From: Maylandia zebra
Lineage: Eukaryota; Chordata; Actinopteri; Cichliformes; Cichlidae
Reading direction: 5' to 3'
Assembly: GCF_041146795.1 (NCBI RefSeq)
Contig: NC_135170.1
Location: forward strand, 9,523,033-9,587,032
Length of the DNA: 64,000 nt
Made by a program: the position numbers and the translations under genes. Shown in pieces: positions 52,240-64,000 of the stretch. Each line of letters begins with the position of its first letter. Position 1 is the first letter of the stretch. A model generated the notes under the pieces. That model searched no databases and had not been told where the DNA came from. It was given only the letters and a program-made list of their open reading frames with translations.

Positions 52240-53125
52240 GTAATTAAAAAAGAAACAATTATAAATAAACAGTTTCTGTTTCTCGCTTTCTACTTCCGAA
52301 AATTCTGTTTTTAGCTTTGTTTGTTTTTATGAGTAGAGTTTAAAACAACAACAACAACAAACAAACAAAACAAAAACTAGACAGTCTGAGCTATCAGAAC
52401 TTTTACTGTAATTTTACATGTTTATTTCTTACAGTTTAAGCCCAAAGAGTTGTGCTGACAGATGTCTTTCTTTGTCACAGCAACTTTTTCTTCGTCCTGT
52501 GGAAAAACAGTTAAACGTGTAACTTCTTTATACTGACTGACTGGTGCGGCCCACTTAAAGTCAATGTAAAAGTTTGACAAACCACAGCTAAACTGTAGCT
52601 TTTAATTTATTGTCACATGCTACGGTGTACCTAGGAAATAACCCAACAACGGAAACTAACGGGTGTCATCTTTTTCTTTTCAATCCATTAACTTACACAT
52701 TTTGTAGACTGAGCAAGAAAGAAAGTAAGCGCTTCATGGTGACCCCAGAAAATTTCTTGTATGACTTTCTAGCATACAGCTGACACTGTTGGACGTCTTA
52801 CACTGCAGTATAAGAGTCCCGCCACTAAGAGGCACTACAGGCTTTCAAACCAACTGTTTGCATCACATTACAGGGGTTGAAAAAAACCCCCTTTGCACTG
52901 ACTATAGAAGTACTACAACCCGGCCTTTAAAAAAAATAAAATAAATTGCAGTCCTCTATTTTACAAATGTTGGTCGTTATCTGCTAGAATAAGGGTTCGG
53001 GTAAACACTTGTGATTGTGTGTTTTTAATCAAATATGTTTTATTATTGATATTGAAATGGGTGTTAATCAGGTTGGTACAGTTCTTGTTGTTGGATTTTC
53101 CCACACATATACCTCTGGGATTTAC
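52240..53125. other. No gene seen
   Basis: AT-rich intergenic DNA. The last 100 bases or so may be the left part of the Tc1/mariner relic that continues at 57568. Confidence 0.4.
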
Positions 53126-53302
53126 AGAGAATGGTCAAGATGAGGGGCCCCATTTTGTGGCCAGTCCCCTTAATATCAAAGGACAGTCTTATATCCTTTA
53201 TATTGGAAGCCCTTGTTAATGTTTTGTGTGTTCGCTGTTCAGCGAGTTCTGGTTGCAATGTTTTGAGGTCTGGGTTGATTATGTTGTATTCCACATGTCC
53301 AA

Positions 53303-56300
53303 TTGATGGTTTATAATTTCTATAAAATGCTGTCACTAAATGTAAATGGCCTGAATAGTCCCATTAAAAGAAGCAAACTAATTGCCAAATTGAAAAAGGA
53401 GACAGTAGATAAAGCATATTGGCAAGAAACCCATCTAGGCAATGCAGAACATGAGAAATGTAAAAAAATGGGTTTCAGACACACATTTTATTCATCGTAT
53501 AGGGCGAGGAAAAAACGAGGAGTGGCTATCCTTATCTCAAACAAAATAAAATTTGAACATATATCTAACATAAGCGATAAGGAAGGTAGGTTTGTCTTAG
53601 TAAAAGGCAAGATAGATCACAAGGCTGTCACACTATTAAATGTCTACGCACCCCCAGGAAGCAACACAAGTTTCTTCAAAAAGATATTTGATTTGATCTC
53701 TAAGGAAACTCTGAGAACTCTCATTCGTGCAGGAGATTTTAATTTACTGTTAAACCCCCAATTAGACTCAAATAATAGTGGCAGGAAAAGCACGTCTGGA
53801 GAGAAACAAGTTAAAGGAATGTTAACGGAATTAGGGTTTATTGATGTGTCTATTCATGGGTCAGCATCAGGGTTTACCTTTTACTCTGCTCGACACCAAG
53901 TGTACTCAAGGATAGATTACTGTTTTATGTTTAATAGGGATTAAATAGATGTTTACATCAATGCTGTAACTGCAATAAGTTAATTAACCGATTCGCACTA
54001 CAACCTGCTTTGCCTCTTATCTGTAGTTATTTTTATTGAATTGAATAACTGTACAGTACTCTCTGTATATAGTAACCACTGTGCTTGATGTAAATATGTA
54101 AAAATTGTGTAAGTTCCTGTTCTGTGTCCTGTGTACTGTTTGTTTGTATATGTGTCTCTTTGGCTGCTGTTACAACCAAATTTCCCCTTGTGGGACAATT
54201 ACAGGATTATTCTATTCTATTCTATTCTATTCTATTCTATTCTATTCTATTCTATTCTATTCTATTCTATTAAACAGGATAAAAGACTACAGAATAGGTC
54301 CAAGAGATTTCTCTGACCACAGTGGAATTTATATAACATTACATTTGGATGGGAAACGGAGGACAACCTTGTGGAGACTAAATACTGGTATGTTAAATGA
54401 TCCCGCTTTTGTGAAACAAATGATAGCTGATCTTAACTTGTACCTGCAGGACAACGATAATGGAGAGACAAACCCCAGTATCGTGTGGGATGCAGCTAAA
54501 GCTGTCCTCAGAGGAAAAATAATTGCATGGTCAACCATGCTTAAAAAGAAAAAGTCACAAGAACTGTTACAACTGCAGGATAGATTAAAGGTCTTGGAAC
54601 AGTCAGGTCTGAAGGATAAAAATACAAGAGTAACCCACCAGATCAGACAGATCAAGCAGGAAATAGATAAGATATTAGGTGAAGAAGTAGAGGAAAACAC
54701 AAGATTTATGAAACAGAGATATTATGAGGCGGGACCTAAAGCTGCGAAGCGGCTAGCATGGCGGATTAGAAAACAGCAAGCTGAAAATACTATTTATAAG
54801 ATTAGAGACCCAGTTGGTAATAAAGTTGTAACTGACTTGGACAAAATTCAAAGAGCATTTGAAACGTATTACAAATCGTTATATAGCCAGTCTATCCAGG
54901 GTGACGTAAATAAGATAACTGACTTTTTGAACTCTTTAGACCTGCCTACAATTGGTCGGGAAGCAAATAATAGGTTAACATCTTTAATATCTCAGGAGGA
55001 AATAATTAAAGCTATTTCTAGCCTTAATTCCAATTAGTCACCAGGTACCGACGGGTTCCCTGCCGAATGGTACAAAACCATGAGTTCCTTCTACCCTTGT
55101 TGGAAACCAGTTTTAATTATATCTTGAAAGGAAGACTGGTACCTCCCTCCTGGAAGGAGGCCTTCATATCTGTTTTGTGAAAGGGGGGACAGGATAGAAT
55201 AAATTCCAAATCTCATAGGCCAATAAGTGTTCTGAACTCAGATTACAAACTATACACAACTATTCTGGTAAAAAGAATGGATGCTGTAATGCCTTCATTA
55301 ATTGATGAAGACCAAACGGGTTTCTTGAAAAATAGACAAACCCATGATAATATTAGGAGAGCTTTACATATCATCGAACACATTAATAATAGGAAAAATA
55401 GCTCAATTATTCTTAGCTTAGATGCTGAAAAAGCTTATGATTCAGTGAATTGGGACTTTCTCTTTCTAGTGATGAAAAGATTTGGTTTCTGTAGTGAAAT
55501 TATAAAATGTTTCCAAGCTCTTTATTCTCTCCCTACTGCCAGAATAAAAATTAATGGTAGTCTCTCCAATACCATATTTTTAGAACGCGGATGCAGGCAG
55601 GGGTGCCCAGCAAGTCCCTATCTCTTCAATTTGTTTATCGAACCCCTAGCCCAGGCTATACGTCAGGAAACATCGTTGAAAGGGATTGTAATAGGAGGGG
55701 ACAAGTACAAGGTATGTCTATACGCAGACGACGTCTTGGTAACAATCACAGACCCCAGCTCAGGTGTACCAGTATTAATGAAGATGTTAGAAACATATGG
55801 CTTATATTCAGGGTATGTTCTTAATGTCAAAAAAACACAAGTTCTGACATTTAATTTCTCTCCAGATCAGACACTATTGTCAGAATTCAAGTTTAAATGG
55901 AAGGCAACCACTATCAAATATTTAGGAGTGTTCCTGCCTAAAGACCTAACACAACTGTATGATATTAATTACAGTCGTCCTAATAGAGAAATATACAGTG
56001 ACCTCAACATTTGGAGCCTGCTCCCTCTCGACTTTGGCAACAGGATACAGATAATTAAAATGAGCATTCTTCCTAAATTACTCTATCTCTTCCTTGCTTT
56101 ACCTATTCCAATTCCAGAGAAGCAGTTCAGGGAATGGAATAAACAGATTTCGAGATTCATTTGGCTTAACAAAAGACTAAGGGTAAAGTTTTCTACTTTG
56201 CAGTTGCCGAAGGAGAAAGGGGGCTTGGCTCTACCTTCATTAAGGGATTGCTACTTGTCTGCTCAGCTGAGGTCTTTGGTGTGTTGGTGTAACCCATCCT

Positions 56301-57231
56301 TTTGTGCAAGGTGGAAGGCGATTGAGATGTCTCTCTCGGACACACCGATCCAGTCTAGACTTGGTCACGCAGCTTCTGAGTTGGACAATATCTTGACAAC
56401 CAGCCAATGGGTCAATTTTACATTAAAGATATGGAGGGGAGTGGTCAAGCAGGCACAACTTCAGGAAGAGATAAAACTTCTGAGGTGGCCAGTGTACGAC
56501 CCTGATTTTTTACCTGCCTCCCACGACAGTAGATTTAGACAATGGGTATGGCATTGAATTACTGCTGTGTGTTCAGTTATCATAAAATCTAAAATTATGG
56601 CCTTTGATACCTATGCAAGACTTACGACCTCGAGAAACAAGACTTTTTCCGATACTTGCAATTCCGTGACTATATTGGCAAAAGAATAAACAGCTGTGTC
56701 CCTGGAGACTTCTCGATTGTTAACATCTTCATTGACGCTTATGACTCTGGGAGTAACAAAGCCCTGATAAGTAAACTGTACAAATGTATGACTAAGCTCA
56801 AAAGGGACTCAACAATTTACATAAAACAGAAATGGGAAAAAGAAATGGACATCGAGATTACAGAAGATGGGTGAACACGGATTTTGGAAACACAGTTTAC
56901 CACAACTAACTCCAACATGTGGCGGGACTTTTGTTGGAAGAACATTATACGCTTTTTCATAACACCTAAACAAAAGTCTAAATTCAGTGCTACACCTGCG
57001 CTTTGTTGGAGAAACTGTGGGGAAGTCATGGCAGACCACAGACACATATTCTGGTCCTGCCCATCCATACGACCCTTCTGGATGGAAGTTGTAAAAATAA
57101 TCACAAAGGTACTTGGATTCAATGTGACTTGTACATTCGCATCATTGTATCTGGGATATTTTGCAGAAGATTTAGTTACAGATGATGTTTATCTCCTGAG
57201 AATTCTCTTGGCATCTGCAAAAAGGCTATAA
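53303..57231 (+). pseudogene. L1 ORF2: endonuclease, RT and C-terminal domain, disrupted
   Basis: The APE endonuclease is at 53324-53944: SLNVNGLNSPIKRSKLI, YWQETHLGN (catalytic Glu), AVTLLNVYAPPGSN, and FNLLLNPQLDSN after AGD. After the nested insert, 54275-55034 continues IGPRDFSDHSGIYITL (the SDH motif) to the RT start. RT is at 55277-56557, with SLDAEKAYDSVNWDF, GCRQGCPASPYLFNLF and the catalytic YADD at 55721-55732. The C-terminal Cys/His motif CWRNCGEVMADHRHIFWSCP is near 57000. Breaks are a TAG at 55035-55037, a frameshift near 55080, a TGA at 55178-55180 and shifts after 56557. The lesions are few for its length. Confidence 0.87.
53945..54270 (+). mobile_element. L2/Rex1-type LINE 3' tail with (TTCTA)n, nested in the L1
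   Basis: About 326 bases end CAAATTTCCCCTTGTGGGAC, then a run of about twelve TTCTA units (54210-54270). L1 codons stop at FMFNRD and resume at NRIKDYR. An imperfect duplication (TTTAATAGGGAT and ATTAAACAGGAT) flanks it. Confidence 0.75.
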
Positions 57232-57579
57232 CAAAACGCCGGCTTTGTAAAGACCCTCCCACTATAATACTTTTTAGCTCTACAGTGGAAGACATCAAAT
57301 TGATGGAATGTATGACTTTCACCCTGCGACTTCAGGGAGACTTGGGAAGGAGACGTTGGAGAAAATGGCTGGGCTTTACAAATTGTGGCAGCGCTCTTTA
57401 ATGCATAGAACTTGCAATACCAAAGTATTGATATGTATGTGTGGATGTGCAGCTGTATACACGGGCATATATTGTCTTCCCATGATCTCATAATATTTTG
57501 TTTTTTTGGGGGGGTTTTCTGCATAAAAATGTTCCTAAATAAATAAATAAAAAGTATCAAAAAAAAGAGAGAATGGTCA

Positions 57580-58340
57580 GAAAGGCAACAGCAACTCAAA
57601 TAACTGCTTGTTACAACCAAAGTATGCAGAAGAGCACCTCTGAACACACAACAAAGCAAACCTTGAAGCAGTAGAGCTCGCTAGGTGCCCCTCATGTCAG
57701 CTAAGAACAGGAACCTGAGGCTATAATTTGTGCAGGCTCACCAAAATTGGACAATACGGGACTGGAAAAATATCGCCTGATCTGATGAGTCTCCATTTGT
57801 GGTATTGGGTCAGATTTTGGGGAAAACAACATAAAAGCATGGACCCCTCCTGATCAGCTCAGGCTGATGGGTGATATTTTCTTGGCACACTTTGTGATCA
57901 TTAATACCAGCTGAGCATTGTTTAAACATCACAGCCTTCCCAACTATTATTGCTGACCATGTCCATCTCTTTATGATTACAGTGTATTCATCTTCTGCTG
58001 CTTCCAGCAGGATAATGCAACACATCACAACGCTCAAATCATTTCAAACTGCTTTCTTGAACATAAATGGCTTCCACGGTCACCAGATTTCAATCTATTT
58101 TGGGATGTGATTTAACAGGAGATTCACATCATGGATTCATATCAAATCTGCAGCAACTGTGTGATGCCTCCATATCAATATGGAGCAAATGATCTGAGGA
58201 ATGTTTCCAGCAGCTTGTTGAATCTGTGCTACAAAGGCAGTTCTGAAAGGGAAAGGAGGGCCACGGGTGTAACTAATGTAATGGCTGTTAAGTGTATTTA
58301 CTACATGGTGGAAATCTTTGCAGGCAAATTGTCTTAGACA
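57580..58340 (+). mobile_element. Tc1/mariner-type transposon relic
   Basis: Decayed transposase codons are visible: CAGGATAATGCAACACATCA (the QDNAP-like second Asp), CTTCCACGGTCACCAGATTT (the SPD motif), then GGGATGTGATTTAACAGGAG. It begins right at the L1 target duplication, so the L1 landed in this older element. Confidence 0.55.
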
Positions 58341-59296
58341 AGTCATTTAACCCTTGTCCTGTACTTTTATTAACCAGCAAATTCCAAAGATCAACTGTTC
58401 ACTCAGCACCAGGAAGTTTCTATCCAGACTCTAAGTGTCCAATGAAGCCAGAGTCCAAATTTATACACGACTAAACTAGGATGAGAAACTTCAGCTCTGC
58501 TAACAGTTTCTATGTAGGTAATTCATGCTGCCTGAGTCAAACATAGAAGCCTTCTTATTTTAAATTAAAGCTGCCATTTGCTCCAAGTTATACAAAAACA
58601 TGTAGAATTTCACATTTAGGCTCATGTTTCCTGTCTTAATGGTTTCAGATAAGTTAAACTCTCTAGTTAAAAGTAAAAGGTAACCTCTATATGTCCAATG
58701 TGTTTTCTTGTGTAATAAAGTGTAATAAATAATAAATTAGTCCCTTCTTACCTCATAGCTTCTGTAAAATGGCACAAATGCTTGCAGCCAGTTCAAAAAC
58801 TCCCAGAAATGTGGACTTTATTTAAGAATCAGTCACTTTTAGACCATATAAACATATCATGTATCAACTTTGGTGCTAATTTACAAGCTGAATTGTGCAA
58901 AACGAACACAAGCAAACAAAGAAAAAAATCCCCCTTTCAGTGCCCAACATTGACAACAGGTTTTGTTTCATTATCACAATGAATACATTTATCACTGAAT
59001 TCCTCATTAACGGACTACATTAAATAATCATTGGTCAAATACACAGTGTGTGTGTGTGTGTGTGTGTACAGTGTGCTTAGCTGATTAAGTAGATAGCATA
59101 CATACATAGATGTTTACATGGATAAAATACATTTGTTAATCGCATCTATTAGCTAGATTTAAATGTAGCAAAAATAGATTTGTTACATTAAATTATTAAA
59201 TCTGATTGCACAAGACTTTCATTACAGGAAGTGATAAAAAAAATAGAAAGATTCCAGTGATTTAAAGGATTTCTCTCAGGCCTTTGTCCTTTGTAG
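58341..59296. other. 3' flank of the TSPAN1-like gene
   Basis: Non-coding and AT-rich, with a (GT)n tract at about 59047-59068. It probably includes the 3' UTR of the minus-strand tetraspanin. I found no clear polyadenylation signal. Confidence 0.4.
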
Positions 59297-62200
59297 TTAG
59301 ACACTTTCAGATTTTATCCTGCAGTAAAGGATCATTGAGACAGCCATGGCACATAACTGAAGGGAATAAAATTTCAAAAATAAGGTAAGAAAAGGTGCCA
59401 AAAGGAGAAAAATGAAACATCCATTTACCATATAGTTCAACCTAATGTAACAGTGGTGTCATACCTCCAGAGCTGCAATCCCGAGCGCCACTCCCACTAT
59501 AGCAGCGGTGTTATCGTCAATCAGCTTCCGGATCTTTGGGAAGCAACCAGTGATTGTCTAAAGAAAATATGTAGTAGGTTGAGATTAAAGAGATATCGTA
59601 ATTATAAAGACATTTTGAATTATTTTTTTTCTACTACTTTGAATTGTCCTTACCCCATCAGTACATGTGCTTCCAGGGTTCAAACAACACTGTGGTGGAA
59701 ATGTATTGTTGTGGTTTTTATAGTAAGGAGACTCCTTGAATTCTGATGAGTTGTAGAATCCACAACATTTAAACTAGTGTAGACAGAAAAAGTGGGCACG
59801 TTACCAAAAGTGTTGCTGAAAACAGAAGCCACTGACTTTATTGTTTAGCAGATTTTTGTACCGTGCTCATTGTCGAATTCCACAGTCCTGTGATGTCAGT
59901 ATTGTTCCCATAGCCCTGCTTGATGCTCTTCACTGCTTCCTGACCAATCTTGTTAAACAGCTCCTCAGCCTAACATACACATACACACATGAAGCAAATT
60001 TTGCATTCAAATAGTCATGATAATGCAGCTACTAAGATTATCTCTGTAAGTTCTTTGGAGACTTACCAGTGGTCTGAATACCAAAATAACCACTGCTCCT
60101 GCCACCTCTGCTATGAAGATCAACAAGACTATGATAAAAAACTGTTGAGGAGATAAGAATATCCATTACTGGAATGGGTTTGTTTAAAGTGTAGCTTAAA
60201 TAAAAAAGAATAGAAAAAAACTTGTTTGAGAGAGCATTTTAAAAGAAATTTTTTGACCTTTTATTTTCACAAAGTATCCATAAATTAATTTTCTTGCGTA
60301 AAGAATTACAAACAAACATGGAGATATAGCCAGCAACTGGCTATACCAAAAGTGTTGGTGGGGAGCTTAGTAGCCCTCTTCTAACCAAGCAGCAATCTCA
60401 GAAGGTGGAACACGAAGCCAAAGCTGAAGTGCGAAAACTAATTACGTTCCTAATAATTTTGCGTGCTTCCTGTAACAGACTTCCAAAAACGTTTGTTCTT
60501 CATTTTGGTGATTAAACAATACAGCTATTCATCTTGTTACTTATGCTTTGATCCATTTGAGGTGGAAAGTCAGGAATCATGAGTTTTCTTTTGAAATGAT
60601 CAGGAAGTCAGACTTCCCACTCTGATGGTCAGAGCAGCCACACCAACACCAACTTCACAGTTCAAGATAGCAGAAGTGGGCATAAGCAGACAAACCAGTA
60701 ATCTGTCCTGCCACTGTTGTGTAATTTTCTTGGTAAATTATCCATACAGAGATCACGGATCAAGCTGTATTCGTTAACCTGCTGCAGCAGTGTTTTCAGT
60801 ACAAAGATTAAAGGTAATGGATTGTACTCCAGGTCAAGCTGGTGTCGGATAGATGGCTCCACATATTCTACCTTAAAGAAAAAGAAACTCCACTATTACT
60901 GCAGTGATTGCACTTATTACTTGCTATAGCTGGGGGTAACATGTGGTCTAAGTAGCAGGTAGCACACATCTGTGTTTGTCTGTTTCTCTTTTTCAGGGTA
61001 AACTATTGCTCTGTAGTGCCTCTGTGCACAGACTAGAATAAAGTTTTGCAAACTGTTGTTTACATGTTGTAGTTGTTTACTGTCTCTAGAGAACAGTGTC
61101 ACAACCATCCAGCCTGTGGGCAACCCTAGCTTGAGTTGTTGGTCCTTGGAGAAGCGTGGAGAAAAGCTGATCTCAGTTTGTGTACGAGAGGAAGAAAATG
61201 ATGGTCTGCATTGTTGATATAGACATTACTTTTATTCCTATTGCACAAAAGGACAAGGATGCAATGGTAAAGTGCAAACTGCATCTAGGACAGAAACAAC
61301 CACATTACGCTTCAGGTCTTTGCAAGCATCTGCATGGACAACACATTAATGCAAAGCTAGCCAAGAACCCTGAGTGATGTTAAAGTGTAGCACTTGCTGA
61401 CCCTAGCCCAGCAGCCATACCGTGAACTTCAGCAGGTAATAAACAGATGAGCAGTGAGGCTCCAGCCTGTTTCTACCTGTTTATGTTTCTAAAGTAGGAT
61501 CACTGTGGTGTTCGCTTTGAAGTCTCTTTGGGCTGGTCTTCATCTTTGTGTTGTCGGCTTTGTGTTTATAATACTAAAAGAAAGATCCTACATGTGTCTT
61601 CATAAGGATAGGGATTTGAACTGAAGCCCAAGGCTTATATTGTTAACTGGTAATTATGTACAATTCAGGTAATTTTATAGACCATACATTTGCTAAAGGT
61701 CACAACTGCTGTACCAAAAATTCTCAGTTAGAGTTTATAGATATGTCTTGCTAATTAAGCTTGTTAGCAATAACTGACAACATAGTTCCTTAACCTTTAT
61801 ATCGTAACCTCTGTATTGTCACTCAAACTCAAACTCAAAACTGAAACCAGGCTGGTGAGTCCTCTCCCTTATTTGTTGGCTGTATGCATTTTACACAATG
61901 AATTATTATGTTTGTACTAGATGAATGGACTTGTGTACTGAGGGTGACTTGTTCCCATAAAATAAAAATTACTGCCCTATTGACCTTCAAGGGCTCTACA
62001 ATCAAGAAAGTGTGCCAAAATGTCAAAGTATTTCTTTAAGCCTCTATAAAATAGCAGGCAACAACCTACCAGCAGTAGCATACACTTGCTCTCCCTCATG
62101 GCTCCACAGCAGCCTAGAAAGCCGATGACGACTAGCAAGATCCCAATTGCAATCAACAGGTAGCCCACATTGAGCACCTGGCTTAGCTCTGCTGGCATGT

Positions 62201-62753
62201 TGTCAATTTTCCCAAGAAAGGTAAGGACGGAACCGCTATCCACCTTCACCCAGATCCCAACACCCAGGATGGCAGCACCTGCCAGCTGAAGAAGAAACAT
62301 GTGGAGGGTGGAGAAGTTAAAAGAGCACTTCACAGATTTTATGCATAAGAGACAGTCTTTTTTGTCACGGTGACTGCTACCATGCTTTTGTCTGTTAAGA
62401 CTTAGGCAGGGAGGGTTTTGCCTTGAGACTGTCTTGTAGAAAATGCATTTTTACTCTAATAACTTTAAAATAGATAAGTCCAATACTCAATGTTCTGAAA
62501 ATATTTGTAATGTGCAATTTACAGTTTACAACTCTTGTTGGTGGTGTAAAAATAACCAGTGATTTGTATTTGTATGCTTTTGTACAACATTCAGACTACA
62601 CAGTACTGCTGAGTCACACTTAAAGAAAATTGTAAGTAACTGTCAGCATCCTTCAAACTTAAATAAAATTATAAAACAATGAGAGTCTTTACTTACAAAG
62701 ATGATGCCGTTGAACGCAAACATCATGAATTTGAGGAATTGAAAGCATCCCAT
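59297..62753 (-). CDS. Tetraspanin, TSPAN1-like, complete
   Basis: Coding exons, 5' to 3': 62697-62753, 62070-62285, 60067-60141, 59862-59969, 59654-59773, 59465-59557 and 59297-59356. All phases are 0, giving 242 aa (human TSPAN1 is 241). TM1 runs MGCFQFLKFMMFAFNGIIF into LAGAAILGVGIWV; TM2 has LLIAIGILLVVIGFLGCCGA; TM3 is FFIIVLLIFIAEVAGAVVIL; TM4 is AAIVGVALGIAALE into LCAMAVSMILYC. The large loop contains the CCG (residues 155-157, FKCCGFYNSSEF), then ESPYYKN, PPQCC, C and GC: six cysteines. Several N-glycan sequons are present (NNT, NST, NSS, NNT). The EDSPYF/FPP-x-CC arrangement and tail are TSPAN1-type. Exon 4 uses a weak donor, ACG|gtacaa. It lies on the same strand as the other tetraspanin, 22 kb away. 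Confidence 0.94.
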
Positions 62754-63659
62754 TTTTGCTGCTGATATTTCTACCTACAGTCAGAGGAAGAATGATAGAG
62801 ACACATTTTTAAACTTTAGTCTGGTTTTATCTCACTAAGAGCACTTATTTAGCAACACTTTGCTTTTACCTGCATGAATGTGTTTTTCTGTAAAGAGCAT
62901 TAATCATCCTGCTCACCTGTTGTCTCAGGTTTCACTTCTTCCTTGAAGAAGCAAATTAGCCAATGAATTAGTAGAGCTGCTCTGTGAGCAGGGAGGCCAC
63001 AGGGTGGGGTAGCTTCAAACTCTTGTCACCTTTTAGTCTTTGTGAGCTTAATAACTTATCTTAAACTCTTGAGCCTGTCATTTATACTATAAGGTCACTC
63101 ACGGTGCACATGTAACTGTGAGCGCTTTTGGTTTAGCAGTAATCGGAGAAGAGAGGTGACGATAGAGGAAGTAAATCTCACTCTATACTGGAAAGTTTGT
63201 CACCGCACAAAACAAAACAAAAAAGCCCAGCGGCATGCAAAGGAGGGGAGGAACCAAATTCGGAAGATGAATACTATTGATAAGCAAATATTCCTTATTT
63301 GTGGACTTTTTTTTTTTCATCTCACCAGTGCACTTGCTATGTCCTTTCATAATATTTTTAAATGTTAAGAATAAAGAGGGTATAGATCCTAGTAAAGACA
63401 CCAGTGTATGTATTTGCATAGGGAGTGAACTCTGTGGCCAGCCAGCGCACCATTCCCTGAACATGCTGTGGGGGTGAGTTGATGTTTGAGTTTAGGCTAA
63501 ACTGAGGTGTAGTGTGACAACCCTTTCGCTAACTCTGTACAAGGCTCTTTACTCCAATGCATCATCCATCAAACTCAGGCACACAGATGACAGCATGCTG
63601 TCACTAAGTCTTCTCCTACCACCCTCTGTTTTGAGTCACTTAAAGATTGTCACTTACAA

Positions 63660-63699
<40 letters not shown>

Positions 63700-64000
63700 C
63701 TCCCAGAATGGGAACAGCACTCTTTGTGTGGTGGGAGGAAACAAGACAAGTTGTTAACAGCTATGACTGAGCAGAATCCGCCTGTGTACAGCAGCAGGCT
63801 GTCTTCTGCATTACCTTTCTTGGAAAATTTAAACCACAGCAGCCTTTATAGTTCTTCCCTATCAGCTTACACCAAACATCCATTCATCCAAACATATCAC
63901 ATTAACCAAAATCAGGAAGTAGTTTCTCTAATAATTTAGCTCTGCTGCTCTGTTTGAGTAAAGCTGGTTGTCATCAAGTTAATCATACATTCAGATGCCA
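62754..64000. other. 5' flank of the TSPAN1-like gene
   Basis: The promoter and any 5' untranslated exon should lie here on the minus strand. I cannot place a start site. There is a (GT)n tract at 63661-63695. Open frames at 63156-63939 overlap simple repeat and are not supported. Confidence 0.4.

Larger units (their letters stand above)
53138..57567 (+). mobile_element. L1-type LINE with 12-bp target duplication
   Basis: This 4.4-kb insertion is flanked by AGAGAATGGTCA at 53126-53137 and 57568-57579. It holds most of an ORF2 and ends in AAATAAATAAATAAAAAGTATC plus an A run. ORF1 is absent (5' truncation). Another LINE tail is inserted at 53945-54270. It interrupts a Tc1/mariner relic. Confidence 0.88.

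Noticed and set aside
61180..61377. 65-codon plus-strand frame
   Set aside because: It lies inside the long intron of the TSPAN1-like gene, has no domain and reads against the gene.
63514..63939. 141-codon frame with a Cys-Val repeat
   Set aside because: It runs through a (GT)n microsatellite and has no support as a protein.

Overview
This window is vertebrate nuclear DNA, almost certainly from a percomorph teleost fish. The genes are split by introns with GT/AG borders, and the window is crowded with fish-type transposons: Tc1/mariner, hAT and piggyBac elements, L1, L2/Rex1, Nimb/I-like and Rex6-like LINEs, Penelope-like elements, tRNA- and 5S-headed SINEs, and solo LTRs. There are no operons, CRISPR arrays or other prokaryotic features. 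Most long open frames are transposon remnants or chance.

Four host loci can be supported. (1) 431-575 (-) is one internal exon of an ARL6IP6-like membrane protein; the next exon lies off the left edge and no 5' exon was found. (2) 20683-25971 (+) is a complete seven-coding-exon BCL2L14 (Bcl-G)-like gene of 356 codons. Its probable non-coding first exon and CCAAT promoter lie at about 10.2-10.5 kb, so its first intron would hold most repeats from 10.5 to 20.7 kb. (3) 37223-28937 (-) is a complete seven-exon tetraspanin of 232 aa, closest to TSPAN4/TSPAN9. (4) 62753-59297 (-) is a complete seven-exon tetraspanin of 242 aa, closest to TSPAN1. A further orphan terminal exon (6913-7110, -) has an acceptor, a stop and an AATAAA signal, but I cannot assign it firmly. 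Two or three short candidate exons (2151-5891, -) may belong to another unrecognised gene.

Layout: 0-8.4 kb, ARL6IP6 exon, candidate exons and an L1-type retroposon; 8.4-10.05 kb, a Tc1 transposon nearly intact apart from one frameshift; 10.2-26 kb, BCL2L14 with Nimb-like LINEs, L2, nested hATs and a piggyBac MITE in its introns; 27.9-28.6 kb, perfect hairpins and a 5S-derived SINE; 28.9-37.2 kb, the TSPAN4/9-like gene, whose third intron is packed with LINEs; 37.2-59.3 kb, a gene-free transposon graveyard with insertions up to three deep; 59.3-62.8 kb, the TSPAN1-like gene.

The genes act in animal cell biology: apoptosis control (BCL2L14), membrane microdomain organisation (the tetraspanins) and an ER/nuclear-envelope-type membrane protein (ARL6IP6). 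I see no sign that they form one pathway. The most informative signals are structural: several insertions with clean target-site duplications that give a relative age order, three perfect 16-bp palindromes, SINEs with different Pol III heads but the same tail, and an internally deleted LINE inside an inverted-repeat element.
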